Shown here: piece after piece, positions 45,659-53,804 of the stretch
Layout of the letters: each line of letters begins with the position of its first letter
How positions within the stretch are numbered: position 1 is the stretch's first letter
Source: JBHIKY01 sp042139015
Lineage (GTDB): Bacteria > Bacillota > Bacilli > Bacillales > Marinococcaceae
Length of the DNA stretch: 64,000 nt
Direction: 5' to 3'
NCBI RefSeq assembly: GCF_042139015.1
Contig: NZ_JBHIKY010000004.1
Coordinates: 124,001-188,000 of the forward strand
The notes under the pieces: model-generated
Databases searched by the model: none
What the model saw: the letters and a program-made list of their open reading frames with translations, nothing else
What the model was told of the DNA's origin: nothing
Position numbers and translations under genes: made by a program

Positions 45659-46861
45659 GTGACCACTGATAAGCGCATACCAGTTACCGTACTGAGCGGG
45701 TACCTCGGGGCTGGGAAAACAACTATATTAAATCATATCCTCCACAATAAAGAAGGAATAAGGGCAGCCGTCATTGTAAATGATCTTGGAGAAATAAATG
45801 TAGATGCCAGCATGATTTCAGATAATGAAAGCTTTTCCTTTACGGAAGAAACTCTTGTAGAAATGAGCAATGGCTGTATTTGCTGTACTCTGAGAGATGA
45901 TTTACTGGAGGAAGTGCAGCGTCTTGCAGAGGAAGGCCGGTATGATTATATATTAATAGAGTCCACTGGTATAGGAGAACCGATACCGGTTGCTCAGACA
46001 TTTACTTATAAAGATGAAGATTCGTCCATTGACTTATCTGAGATTTCCAGGCTGGATACGATGGTGACGGTAGTGGACGCTTTTCAGTTCTGGAATGACT
46101 ACGGATCAGGAGAAAGCCTGCTCGATCGAAAGCAGGCCGTAAATGAGGAGGATACGCGGGATGTTTCCGATTTATTGATCGACCAGATTGAATTTTGTGA
46201 TGTCCTTTTGCTTAATAAAACAGATCTCGTGAGTGAAACAAATTTGCAAGAACTAAAAGCAGTATTGAAAAAAATGCAGCCTCGTGCAGAACTGATTCGC
46301 TGCAGCCATGGTAAAGTATCACCAGCCCAGCTGTTGAATACGGAAAAATTTGATTTTGAAGCTGCTGCCCAGTCCCCCGGATGGCTGAGGGAATTACAGC
46401 AGCTGGAGCACATTCCAGAAACTGAGGAATACGGGATATCAAGCTTTGTGTACCGCAGCCGCCGGCCTTTTCATGCTGAACGACTTTGGGATCTCCTTCA
46501 CACATGGCCGGAAAATATCATCCGCACCAAAGGCATAATTTGGACTGCGGTACGAAATGATGAAGCCATTGTACTCAGCCAGGCTGGTGCATCCGTTTTA
46601 TTTGAACCAGCCGGACGCTGGGTCGATTCGCTTCCTGAAGTGGATAAGCAGCTGCTTTTAAAAGAAGAGCCTGAAACGTTGCAGCATTGGGACACAAAGT
46701 ATGGCGACCGCTGTACAGAGCTTGTGATCATTGGAAAGCATTTGAGTGCTGAGGATACAACAAGTATGCTAAATGAATGCGTCCTGAATGATAAAGAGAT
46801 GAAAATGGACTGGGCAGAACTGAAAGATCCACTCCCTGTCTGGGAGTTCACTGCTGACTGA
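45659..46861 (+). CDS. zagA: Zinc-responsive COG0523 GTPase ZagA/YciC
   Basis: 400 residues. Walker A GYLGAGKTT at residues 14-22, the GCICC metal motif with Cys73, Cys75 and Cys76, an ESTGIGEPIPVAQTF switch segment and an NKTD guanine motif. It aligns along its length with B. subtilis YciC (ZagA), a Zur-controlled zinc metallochaperone that supports enzymes such as FolE during zinc starvation. GTG at 45659 follows GGAAG by 8 bases; the longer open frame runs through the promoter and Zur box and is rejected. Confidence 0.94.
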   Translation: MTTDKRIPVTVLSGYLGAGKTTILNHILHNKEGIRAAVIVNDLGEINVDASMISDNESFSFTEETLVEMSNGCICCTLRDDLLEEVQRLAEEGRYDYILIESTGIGEPIPVAQTFTYKDEDSSIDLSEISRLDTMVTVVDAFQFWNDYGSGESLLDRKQAVNEEDTRDVSDLLIDQIEFCDVLLLNKTDLVSETNLQELKAVLKKMQPRAELIRCSHGKVSPAQLLNTEKFDFEAAAQSPGWLRELQQLEHIPETEEYGISSFVYRSRRPFHAERLWDLLHTWPENIIRTKGIIWTAVRNDEAIVLSQAGASVLFEPAGRWVDSLPEVDKQLLLKEEPETLQHWDTKYGDRCTELVIIGKHLSAEDTTSMLNECVLNDKEMKMDWAELKDPLPVWEFTAD

Positions 46862-46887
46862 TGATTAATGATAATTACATATGCTGT

Positions 46888-46917
46888 GGAGGCTGGGCGT
46901 CACCTGCCTCCTTTTTT
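46888..46917 (+). terminator. Terminator of zagA
   Basis: GGAGGC pairs with GCCTCC across an 11-13 base loop and is followed by TTTTTT. It begins 27 bases after the stop codon. Confidence 0.85.
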
Positions 46918-47028
46918 GCATGTCTTTTTCCTCTTTCCAAGCTTTCCAATTACCAGATAATGTTTATGACTTATCTATTTCGTGAATAGAAATAGACAGC
47001 TTCATAGTAAAGAGGAAAGGGTGTTATC

Positions 47029-48154
47029 ATGAAAGCAGTTACGTATCAAGGCAAGGAAAATATGCAGGTCAAGGAAGTAGAAGCCCCCTCCATTCAGCGA
47101 AGCGATGACATGATTGTCAAAATAACAGCAAGCGGAATTTGTGGTTCTGACTTGCATTTGTATAAAGGCGGCATTCCTGCCCCAGAGGATTATGTGATCG
47201 GGCATGAACCGATGGGAATTGTAGAAGAGACCGGTCCCGAGGTTAAAACATTAAAAAAAGGAGACCGTGTCGTTATTCCTTTTAATATCGGATGCGGTGA
47301 GTGCTACTATTGCAGCCACCAGATGGAAAGCCAATGCGATAATTCGAATCCCCATAATGAAATGGGAGGCTTATTCGGTTTTTCAGAGGATTTCGGCAGC
47401 TTCCCTGGTGGTCAGGCCGAGTATTTACGAGTTCCATATGCAGATTTTACTTCCTTTAAAGTTCCGGAAAGTAGTGAGCTTGAAGATGAGGCCGTCCTAT
47501 TTTTATCTGATGTAATGCCAACAGCTTATTGGAGCGTTGAAAACAGCGGTGTAACTTATGGAGATACTGTAATCGTTCTAGGCTGCGGGCCAATTGGGCT
47601 GATGACTCAAAAGTTTGCGTGGATGAAAGGTGCAGAACGGGTCATCGCCGTGGATCAAGTCCCCCACCGGCTTGAGCATGCAAAACGAACCAATCATGTA
47701 GAAACGTATAACTTCAGTAAGAATGAGGAAATCGGAAAAATTCTTCACGAAACTACGAATGGCGGCGCCGAAGTTGTTTGTAGGAATGGACGGCACCGTT
47801 CCTCCGAATACTGAATTTGGTTCCGAAGGTGAAAATCAGTTCGGCACTATCAGTCCGATCATAACCGCCTCACAGGCAGTACGGAAATTTGGCGTCGTAC
47901 AGCTGACAGGTGTTTATGGAACAGAGGCCAACAATTTCCCTATCGGTGACTTCTTTACTCGAAATGTCGCGTTAACAATGGGTCAGGCGCCCGTCATTCA
48001 CATGATGCCGAGCCTATATAAAATGGTAGAAAACAAGCTTCTGGACCCTACCGATATTATCACTCATCCGCTTCCTCTTGAAGAGGCAGCAAAAGGCTAC
48101 AAAATTTTTGATGCCAAGGAAGATAACAATATAAAAGTTGTGTTAAAGCCTTAA
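47029..48154 (+). pseudogene. Zinc-dependent alcohol dehydrogenase, frameshifted
   Basis: The MDR zinc dehydrogenase begins MKAVTYQGKENMQVKEVEAP, with catalytic zinc ligands in CGSDLHLYKG and GHEP, the four structural cysteines in CGECYYCSHQMESQC, and the NAD site VLGCGPIGLMTQ. After GGAEVV the frame is lost at about 47778. The other frame resumes VGMDGTVPPNTEFGSEGENQ and runs to the normal C-terminus at 48154. A short deletion, about 8 bases judged from the missing residues before VGMDG, explains it. Relatives are glutathione-independent formaldehyde dehydrogenase-like enzymes. Confidence 0.88.
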
Positions 48155-48174
48155 TATCTCTAGTGAATTAGATA

Positions 48175-48203
48175 GAGGCCGCTTTCAGGGCGGTCTTTTT
48201 TTG
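48175..48203 (+). terminator. Terminator after the alcohol dehydrogenase
   Basis: AGGCCGC pairs with GCGGTCT and is followed by seven T residues. It lies 20 bases past the stop. Confidence 0.8.
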
Positions 48204-48247
48204 TATGAAATATTTTGCCCCCTCTATTTCTTCATGGATTCCTCTAC

Positions 48248-48632
48248 TTGGCTTCGGTGGTTATAGTCCCGGTGGAGGGGATATCTACATTTCCCGCGGG
48301 AAAACTGCCCTTTCCAGCGGAAATCAACTTTCCTTACGTGAATACCACACAGGAAAAAATGGATAAAGCTTCTCTTTCCGAGGTATAGTTCCCCTCTCTA
48401 GGGATATCATAATTTATCAAGGGATATCACTCGACTTCGGTCATTAATAGCCTCTTTTAGAGGATAACGATATTTCCTACGGGAAAACCGCCTTCTCCAG
48501 TGGATAGCATCTTTTCATACGCGGATACAACTCTCGGAAAAGTGGATACAGCTTCACTTTCTGGGAAAACTTCTCTCCCTGAGAGAAATCTTACCTTTCC
48601 AAGGGATATCCCCATGCTTCGGTGGAAAAGAA
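48248..48632. repeat. Array of ~19 degenerate 20-bp palindromic units in a 182-bp higher-order repeat
   Basis: Non-coding. Each unit approximates CTTTCCnnnGGGATA plus about five less conserved bases. The GG of successive units falls at 48259, 48279, 48299, 48319, (48339), 48361, 48382, 48402, 48422, (48442), 48462, 48482, 48502, 48523, 48544, 48564, (48584), 48604 and 48624; brackets mark units where GG is altered. Spacing is 20 bases with a few 21s and one 22. Unit n resembles unit n+9 more than its neighbours, for example 48291-48308 against 48474-48491. Many units are self-complementary with different sequences. A 20-bp period excludes a continuous peptide repeat. Confidence 0.85.
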
Positions 48633-48693
48633 GAATAATGGAGTTTCATGTTCGCAAATTATTAGCTATGCCCAAATTAATATGACTGAAAAC

Positions 48694-48723
48694 TTGTTTA
48701 AACAGAAAAATATCGGTTACAAT
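48694..48723 (+). promoter_or_regulatory. Probable promoter of the encapsulin operon
   Basis: TTGTTT (48694-48699), 18-base spacer, TACAAT (48718-48723), 39 bases before the cargo gene. No Fur box is visible at this promoter. Confidence 0.55.
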
Positions 48724-48761
48724 GGTAAAAATGTTTGAATTTTTAAACTGGAGGTGCAGCT

Positions 48762-49364
48762 ATGGAATCCAACGCAACTTTTTCGAACCTTGAGGATATT
48801 TTTTCAAGGACCCGAACAGCATTAAATGAATTTAAAGACATCATCACACCTGTTATTGAAGAAGCGAAGGATGATCATGAACGGCTTTACTGGCACCATA
48901 TTTACGAAGAAGAAGATCATCGCTTTGACCGATTAGAGCATCTGCTTCCTGCCCTGCAATCCATCAATGCCGACGATTCCACGATTACTACTGAAGACAG
49001 TGAATTCGTTCACCTTCTGCAGGACATCAGTCTGGAAAAATTCGGGCTACATAACTTCTTAGAACACTTAGACCTTTCTTTATACACTTTTAAAGATACC
49101 GAGCTGGAAAAGCCGATCCAATCTTTGCGGGACATGACTTCAGAGGACTATCAGCTGACAAAGCAGCTTCTCGATCAGCTGAACGAAGAATTTAAAGGTG
49201 GACTTTCCTTTAAGACCTCCGTTCCGACCGATGAAAAAGAAGATATCGACGAACGATTAAAATTAGATACGTATGCCCCGACGGATACTCATTCCGGCAG
49301 CTCCGGGCAGTCGACCCCACAGCACAGTAAAAAACGACTCACAGTAGGCAGTTTAAAGTATTAA
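48762..49364 (+). CDS. IMEF encapsulin cargo protein (iron-mineralising)
   Basis: 200 residues. The N-terminal helical part is rich in Glu and His (DDHERLYWHHIYEEEDHRFDRLEHLLP, about residues 38-63), as expected for a ferroxidase-like four-helix protein. A disordered Ser/Thr/Gly linker follows from about residue 165. The last eight residues, LTVGSLKY, are an encapsulation peptide that docks inside the shell. GGAGG precedes the ATG. It lies 16 bases upstream of the shell gene. IMEF systems store very large amounts of iron in Bacillaceae. Confidence 0.93.
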   Translation: MESNATFSNLEDIFSRTRTALNEFKDIITPVIEEAKDDHERLYWHHIYEEEDHRFDRLEHLLPALQSINADDSTITTEDSEFVHLLQDISLEKFGLHNFLEHLDLSLYTFKDTELEKPIQSLRDMTSEDYQLTKQLLDQLNEEFKGGLSFKTSVPTDEKEDIDERLKLDTYAPTDTHSGSSGQSTPQHSKKRLTVGSLKY

Positions 49365-49380
49365 ATTGGAGGGCTAAGAC

Positions 49381-50229
49381 ATGGATAAGACAACTTTGTT
49401 TGCAGATTCGCCATTAAACAGCAATGAATGGAATGAACTTGACCAGACAGTGTTCGAGCATGCGAAGAAGCAGCTCGTCGGCAGACGGTTTATTGATATT
49501 TACGGTCCGCTCGGTGAAGGCGTGCAGTCCTTTCCGACGGATATCTACGAGGCTCCCGGCCGCGGAGGAATGAGTCTGCACGGGGCTGATTCAGAGCTTT
49601 CGAACCCGACGAGGCGCATCAATCTTACAGTTCCACTTTTATATAAAGATTTTATCCTCTTCTGGAGAGATATCCAACAGGCGAAAACACTGTCAAGCCC
49701 AATTGACTTTTCGGCTTCAGCAAACGCCGCTCAGCAGTGCGCTCTTCTCGAGGATGACCTTATTTTCAACGGTTCAGAAGAATTTGGTTTAAAAGGGATT
49801 ATGAATATTAAAGGGAAGCTTTCTCACATTCGCAGTGACTGGATGAAATCGGGAAATGCATTTACAGATGTAGTGGAAGCGAGGAATAAATTATTGAAGA
49901 TGGGCCACACAGGACCATTTGCCTTAGTGCTTTCCCCTGAGCTCTATGCACTTATTCATCGTGTTCACCAGGACACTCATGTACTTGAAATCGAGCATGT
50001 GCGTGAGCTTATGACGGCAGGCGTGTTTCAGTCACCAATGATCAGGGGCAGCCGTGGTGTTGTAGTCGATGCCGGAAAACAAAACCTTGACCTTGCGATT
50101 GCCAGTGATTTTGATACATCGTTTTTAGATGAAGAAAACATGAACTATCTCTTCAGGGTTTATGAATCAATTGTTTTGCGGATCAAGCGCCCTACCGCAA
50201 TCTGCACACTTGAGGATTCTGAGGAGTAA
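49381..50229 (+). CDS. Encapsulin shell protein (family 1, IMEF type)
   Basis: 282 residues, HK97-fold protein. DRTVFEHAKKQLVGRRF-like N-terminus (here DQTVFEHAKKQLVGRRFIDI), GPLGEGVQSFPTDIY, the E-loop region and LEDDLIFNG in the P-domain are family 1 encapsulin signatures; the C-terminus is YESIVLRIKRPTAICTLE. IMEF shells described elsewhere are large T=4 cages. TTGGAGGG precedes the ATG. Cotranscribed with the cargo gene. Confidence 0.96.
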   Translation: MDKTTLFADSPLNSNEWNELDQTVFEHAKKQLVGRRFIDIYGPLGEGVQSFPTDIYEAPGRGGMSLHGADSELSNPTRRINLTVPLLYKDFILFWRDIQQAKTLSSPIDFSASANAAQQCALLEDDLIFNGSEEFGLKGIMNIKGKLSHIRSDWMKSGNAFTDVVEARNKLLKMGHTGPFALVLSPELYALIHRVHQDTHVLEIEHVRELMTAGVFQSPMIRGSRGVVVDAGKQNLDLAIASDFDTSFLDEENMNYLFRVYESIVLRIKRPTAICTLEDSEE

Positions 50230-50338
50230 TAATAAATATTCAAAGCGGTTGAATATCCAGTAACAATGCCGGTTACCAACTTTAATTGGAAAATAACGGA
50301 TCGTATGTCCTCTGGGATATTCCTCCCTTATAACGCGA

Positions 50339-50372
50339 AAAGGTCAGGACCCGGTGTGAGTCCTGACCTTTC
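50339..50372. terminator. Bidirectional terminator between converging genes
   Basis: AAAGGTCAGGAC pairs perfectly with GTCCTGACCTTT. A-rich sequence flanks one side and T-rich the other, serving both the shell gene and the minus-strand gene at 50377. Confidence 0.9.
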
Positions 50373-50376
50373 ATCA

Positions 50377-50841
50377 TTAAGCAATCGTATATACTTTTTC
50401 TTCGGAATAAATGGCGCTTACGTCCACTTCCTGCTTTACATTTTTTAAGCCTATGTCTTCGATTACCAGCATCGCTTCCTCTAAGAATACAGGGTTGTGG
50501 CTGCCGTTGTTCAATTCAAAAAGACGCTTTAAATACTTCTTTTTTTGGTTCATCTTTGTATGTTTAAACGCCTGGTTCTTCAGCTCGTAGATTTTTTTAT
50601 GTTGCGGCTGGTAGATGATGCTGACTTCTTTTGCATTCACAATTAATTGCTGCCCGTCTTCCGTAACGCATCCTATTGAACACAATGCCGAACCAATCAG
50701 CTCGACTTTTGTGATGCAGACATTATTGTATTCATCCCCAGTCGATAAACGGAGATAATCGCTTTCAATGACACCTCCGATTTTTCTTTCATTCGCAAGG
50801 ACGGTATTCATATCGTCAAAGCCATTAATTTGATTACTCAT
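50377..50841 (-). CDS. Unknown 154-residue protein in the encapsulin locus
   Basis: I do not recognise a family. It is soluble, without signal peptide or membrane segment. The first ~85 residues look beta-rich (SDYLRLSTGDEYNNVCITKVELIGSAL), then a basic helical stretch (KHTKMNQKKKYLKRLFELN), then VFLEEAMLVIEDIGLK. There is no terminal encapsulation peptide. AAAAGGAGAGG precedes the ATG at 50841. It diverges from the encapsulated ferredoxin gene across a Fur box, so iron control and a role with the compartment are plausible (inference). Confidence 0.8.
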   Translation of the reverse strand: MSNQINGFDDMNTVLANERKIGGVIESDYLRLSTGDEYNNVCITKVELIGSALCSIGCVTEDGQQLIVNAKEVSIIYQPQHKKIYELKNQAFKHTKMNQKKKYLKRLFELNNGSHNPVFLEEAMLVIEDIGLKNVKQEVDVSAIYSEEKVYTIA

Positions 50842-50878
50842 GATGATTACCTCTCCTTTTCATCATACCCGCTTTGGT

Positions 50879-50897
50879 GATAACGATTCTCATTATC
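50879..50897. promoter_or_regulatory. Fur box between the unknown gene and the ferredoxin
   Basis: GATAACGATTCTCATTATC matches the 19-bp consensus GATAATGATTATCATTATC at 17 positions. It lies between divergent starts at 50841 and 50974, so Fur bound there could repress both when iron is sufficient. Confidence 0.88.
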
Positions 50898-50973
50898 ATC
50901 ATTGTAATTGATATTTCTCATTCAGTCAAGAATATTTTGAACATAATAATAAATTATTGAAAGGAGACAAATT

Positions 50974-51345
50974 TTGAAAAAATTAACTATTGGCTCTTTA
51001 AAACCAGGCGCTCCCCCTGTGCCTCAGGCAGAAAAGAAAAATTCCACTGCCTCCATTTCTGTACATAAACCATTACAAAATCCTGTAAGGCGTCAGCTTA
51101 AAATGGAGCAGAATAATTCTCGATTTACAGTAAATCCTGTGCAGCAGCAGACCGTTCTCGATACAGCCCTTGATCAAAAAATAAATCTTGATTATAAGTG
51201 CAAAAAAGGAACATGTGGGAAATGTCAGGTAAAGGTTTGGGAAGGAAAGGCAATGTTGCAGCCTGTTAATAATGCAGAAGAGAAAAGACTCGGCGAAAAA
51301 GTGAATGAAAATTACAGGCTGGCCTGTCAGGCGGTCTTTAATTAA
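50974..51345 (+). CDS. Encapsulated [2Fe-2S] ferredoxin with N-terminal targeting peptide
   Basis: 123 residues from a TTG start with AAAGGAG upstream. Residues 4-9 are LTIGSL, almost the same as the C-terminal LTVGSL of the cargo protein, so this ferredoxin should also be packed in the shell. A Pro-rich linker leads to the plant-type ferredoxin domain, with cluster cysteines 76, 81, 84 and 118 (CKKGTCGKC ... LAC). Known IMEF loci include such a ferredoxin, proposed to reduce stored ferric iron for release. It lies behind a Fur box. Confidence 0.92.
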   Translation: MKKLTIGSLKPGAPPVPQAEKKNSTASISVHKPLQNPVRRQLKMEQNNSRFTVNPVQQQTVLDTALDQKINLDYKCKKGTCGKCQVKVWEGKAMLQPVNNAEEKRLGEKVNENYRLACQAVFN

Positions 51346-51404
51346 GAAATGGTTTCCATCATTGTATGCAGGAAATCTACTCCTCATGCTCCCTCCTGAT
51401 AAAT

Positions 51405-51448
51405 GAAAAAGCTTCTTTCCGTCTTTAACCCTGGAAAGAAGCTTTTTC
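51405..51448. terminator. Bidirectional terminator between ferredoxin and helD
   Basis: GAAAAAGCTTCTTTCC pairs perfectly with GGAAAGAAGCTTTTTC across a 12-base loop. Confidence 0.9.
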
Positions 51449-51452
51449 AATA

Positions 51453-53795
51453 TTACTCCTGAGTTAGTAGAAATTTTTCCGCTCTAATATTTCTTAAAAA
51501 GGGACTAGGTTCGCCGACACTGTAAATGTGCAGGTGATGCATGGCTCTCGTACACGCAGTATAAAACAATCTGCGCAGGCTTTCCTCTCCATATATTTGA
51601 GAGGAGGCATTATAAATAATGACAGTATCGAATTCTATCCCTTTTGCCAGGTATGCAGGGATAACAACAACACCCTGTTCATACTCTTCGGTGTTTTTCT
51701 TTACGAGTTTAAGACTGCTTATCGCACCAAGAGAATCATAGGCGAAAGAACTTTCTGCAGCTGATTTACAAATTATTGCGATCGTCTTATATCCACTTTT
51801 TTGAAAGTATTCTACTTTAGAAAGTATTTTCCCGTTCAATTCAGAATGGCTCGACAACCTGGTAAGTGCCGGCATCTCTCCTTCCCGGTCAACAGCACTT
51901 ATTTTTTCACCATCCGGAATTAGTTCGCGTGTAAACTCAATTATTTGCTTCGTCGACCTATAACTGCGGTGTAATGTAATACTTTCCGTTTCACTATGCC
52001 CAAATAAGCTGGTAAGAGAATGAAAGTCCACCATATTATCGGCGTGAGCAAATATGGCCTGATTAAAGTCCCCCAGCACCGTCATCCTGGCAGCTGGAAA
52101 TAACCTCTTTAAAAATTCAAATTGAAAAACAGAATAATCCTGGGCTTCATCTATAAGCACGTGTTTAATAGAAGTGTTTGACTGAAAGCCTTGAATGAGC
52201 TCCTTTAACAGCAAAAACGGGGTTGCATCCTCTTGCACCAGATTTCCTTCGTCCAGCAACTTTCTTGTCGTAAAGCATATTTCACTCCACTCTGAAGGAA
52301 TAATGTTCTCATTCCATAACTTAATACTGATAGAATTATCAAAAAGCTGCTTGTATAATTCTTTAATATTTATAAACTGAAGTGCTTCTACTCTCTTACG
52401 TAAAGACTTCAACTTCCTTCGTACGATCATACGGGCAAGCAATTCGTGCTCTCTTTCGTAAAACTCAAAGGAATCTTCATTAAATTCATCTGTCTTCTCT
52501 AATTGAATATATACCTTCTGAAGATCTTCTTTGCTGAGCAGTTCGATTTCTTCCTGTACCCATGGCTTTTTTAGCTCTATTTTTTCAATTTTATTAATCT
52601 CATTCATTAACCATTCTTTCAACTTATCAATTCTATTATGAAAATGAAGTGAAGTATCCTTACTATAAAAAATATCTGTAATTTGTTTAGAGGAAAAGAG
52701 CGTCTGTCCGCGAAATTTTATTCCTTTAAAAATCATGCCGGTCAGCTCTAATGATTCCCGATACCTTTTGATACCTTCAAAGAAACTGGATGACGACTTA
52801 AATTGTATACCGGCTTTTCGTATTTTATAAGAAGTGTCATCAGTGGCTTTCAGCACATACTCCAACTGTTCATAAGGATCTTCCACATTAAACGAACGAC
52901 CCAGCCGGTATTCCAGATACTCCTGAAAGGTTTCCTGCTTCATATTCTCTTCTCCAAGTTCGGGAAGCACATGAGATACATAACTACTGAACATATTGTT
53001 GGGAGAAAATAAGATGATTTGATTTGCCTTTAGATTTTCCCGATACTTATAGAGAAAATAAGCGATCCTTTGGAGAGCTGCCGAAGTCTTGCCACTCCCC
53101 GCTGCCCCCTGGACAATTAATAGTCTCCCTCGAACGTGTCGAATTATTTTATTTTGTTCTCTTTGAATCGTCGCGACTATACTTTGCATATATTTATTAG
53201 AACCTTTACCAAGCACTTCCTTCAGGACTTCGTCTCCGATCGTAAGACTAGTATCAAACATTGAATCGATCGCACCATGTCTGATGTTATACTGCCACTT
53301 CTTCTCAAGTTCCCCTTGAATAATTCCTCCAGGAGTAGAATATTCCGCCGGTCCAGGAGGGTAATCATAATAGACACTCGAAATCGGAGCTCTCCAATCG
53401 TAAATCAGGATGGTTTCGCTTGTTTCATCCGTAAGCGTCGAAATTCCGATATAAATTTTCTCCGGTATACTAGTTCCCTTCTCAACGAAATCGATCCTTC
53501 CGAAATAAGGTACGTTCTCTATTCGTTTAAGACTCAAGAGCCTGTTAGAATAATGTCTATGTGTCCCTTGTCTTACTGACAAATCCTGCGCCTGTTGTCT
53601 CAGCCCGATAATCGTCTCAAGGTAATCGTCGAACGTATCCATGTTTACTTTAAGATCATCCCAAAAGTGTTTTCGGGTATTCACAACTTCTTCTTTACGC
53701 TTGGCAGTATCTGCTTTTACCTCGCTTATTTGCTCAGCAATGGTTCTCATCACCTTATCTAAATATTCCTGCTCTTTTTGAAATTCTTCGTTCAG
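51453..53795 (-). CDS. helD: HelD, RNA polymerase-recycling superfamily 1 helicase-like ATPase (probable CTG start)
   Basis: About 780 residues. An N-terminal coiled-coil arm (EFQKEQEYLDKVMRTIAEQI) precedes the ATPase. Walker A is GAAGSGKTSAALQRIAY, Walker B is VLIDEAQDYSVFQFEFLK, and LGDFNQAIFAH and LFYTACTRAMHHLHIY are later motifs. HelD removes stalled RNA polymerase from DNA. AAGGAG is followed after 8 bases by an in-frame CTG at 53795; the GTG at 53804 overlaps the ribosome site. CTG is therefore the best start, giving MNEEFQKEQ, close to the usual HelD N-terminus. Confidence 0.92.
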   Translation of the reverse strand: MNEEFQKEQEYLDKVMRTIAEQISEVKADTAKRKEEVVNTRKHFWDDLKVNMDTFDDYLETIIGLRQQAQDLSVRQGTHRHYSNRLLSLKRIENVPYFGRIDFVEKGTSIPEKIYIGISTLTDETSETILIYDWRAPISSVYYDYPPGPAEYSTPGGIIQGELEKKWQYNIRHGAIDSMFDTSLTIGDEVLKEVLGKGSNKYMQSIVATIQREQNKIIRHVRGRLLIVQGAAGSGKTSAALQRIAYFLYKYRENLKANQIILFSPNNMFSSYVSHVLPELGEENMKQETFQEYLEYRLGRSFNVEDPYEQLEYVLKATDDTSYKIRKAGIQFKSSSSFFEGIKRYRESLELTGMIFKGIKFRGQTLFSSKQITDIFYSKDTSLHFHNRIDKLKEWLMNEINKIEKIELKKPWVQEEIELLSKEDLQKVYIQLEKTDEFNEDSFEFYEREHELLARMIVRRKLKSLRKRVEALQFINIKELYKQLFDNSISIKLWNENIIPSEWSEICFTTRKLLDEGNLVQEDATPFLLLKELIQGFQSNTSIKHVLIDEAQDYSVFQFEFLKRLFPAARMTVLGDFNQAIFAHADNMVDFHSLTSLFGHSETESITLHRSYRSTKQIIEFTRELIPDGEKISAVDREGEMPALTRLSSHSELNGKILSKVEYFQKSGYKTIAIICKSAAESSFAYDSLGAISSLKLVKKNTEEYEQGVVVIPAYLAKGIEFDTVIIYNASSQIYGEESLRRLFYTACTRAMHHLHIYSVGEPSPFLRNIRAEKFLLTQE

Positions 53796-53804
53796 AAAAA
53801 CCAC

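Noticed and set aside
48248..48632. CRISPR array
   Set aside because: Units are degenerate throughout, with no constant repeat alternating with unique spacers; the period is only 20 bases and no cas gene is present.
48500..48685. 61-codon ORF on the plus strand
   Set aside because: It lies within the 20-bp array, has no ribosome site, and the repeat period is not a multiple of three.
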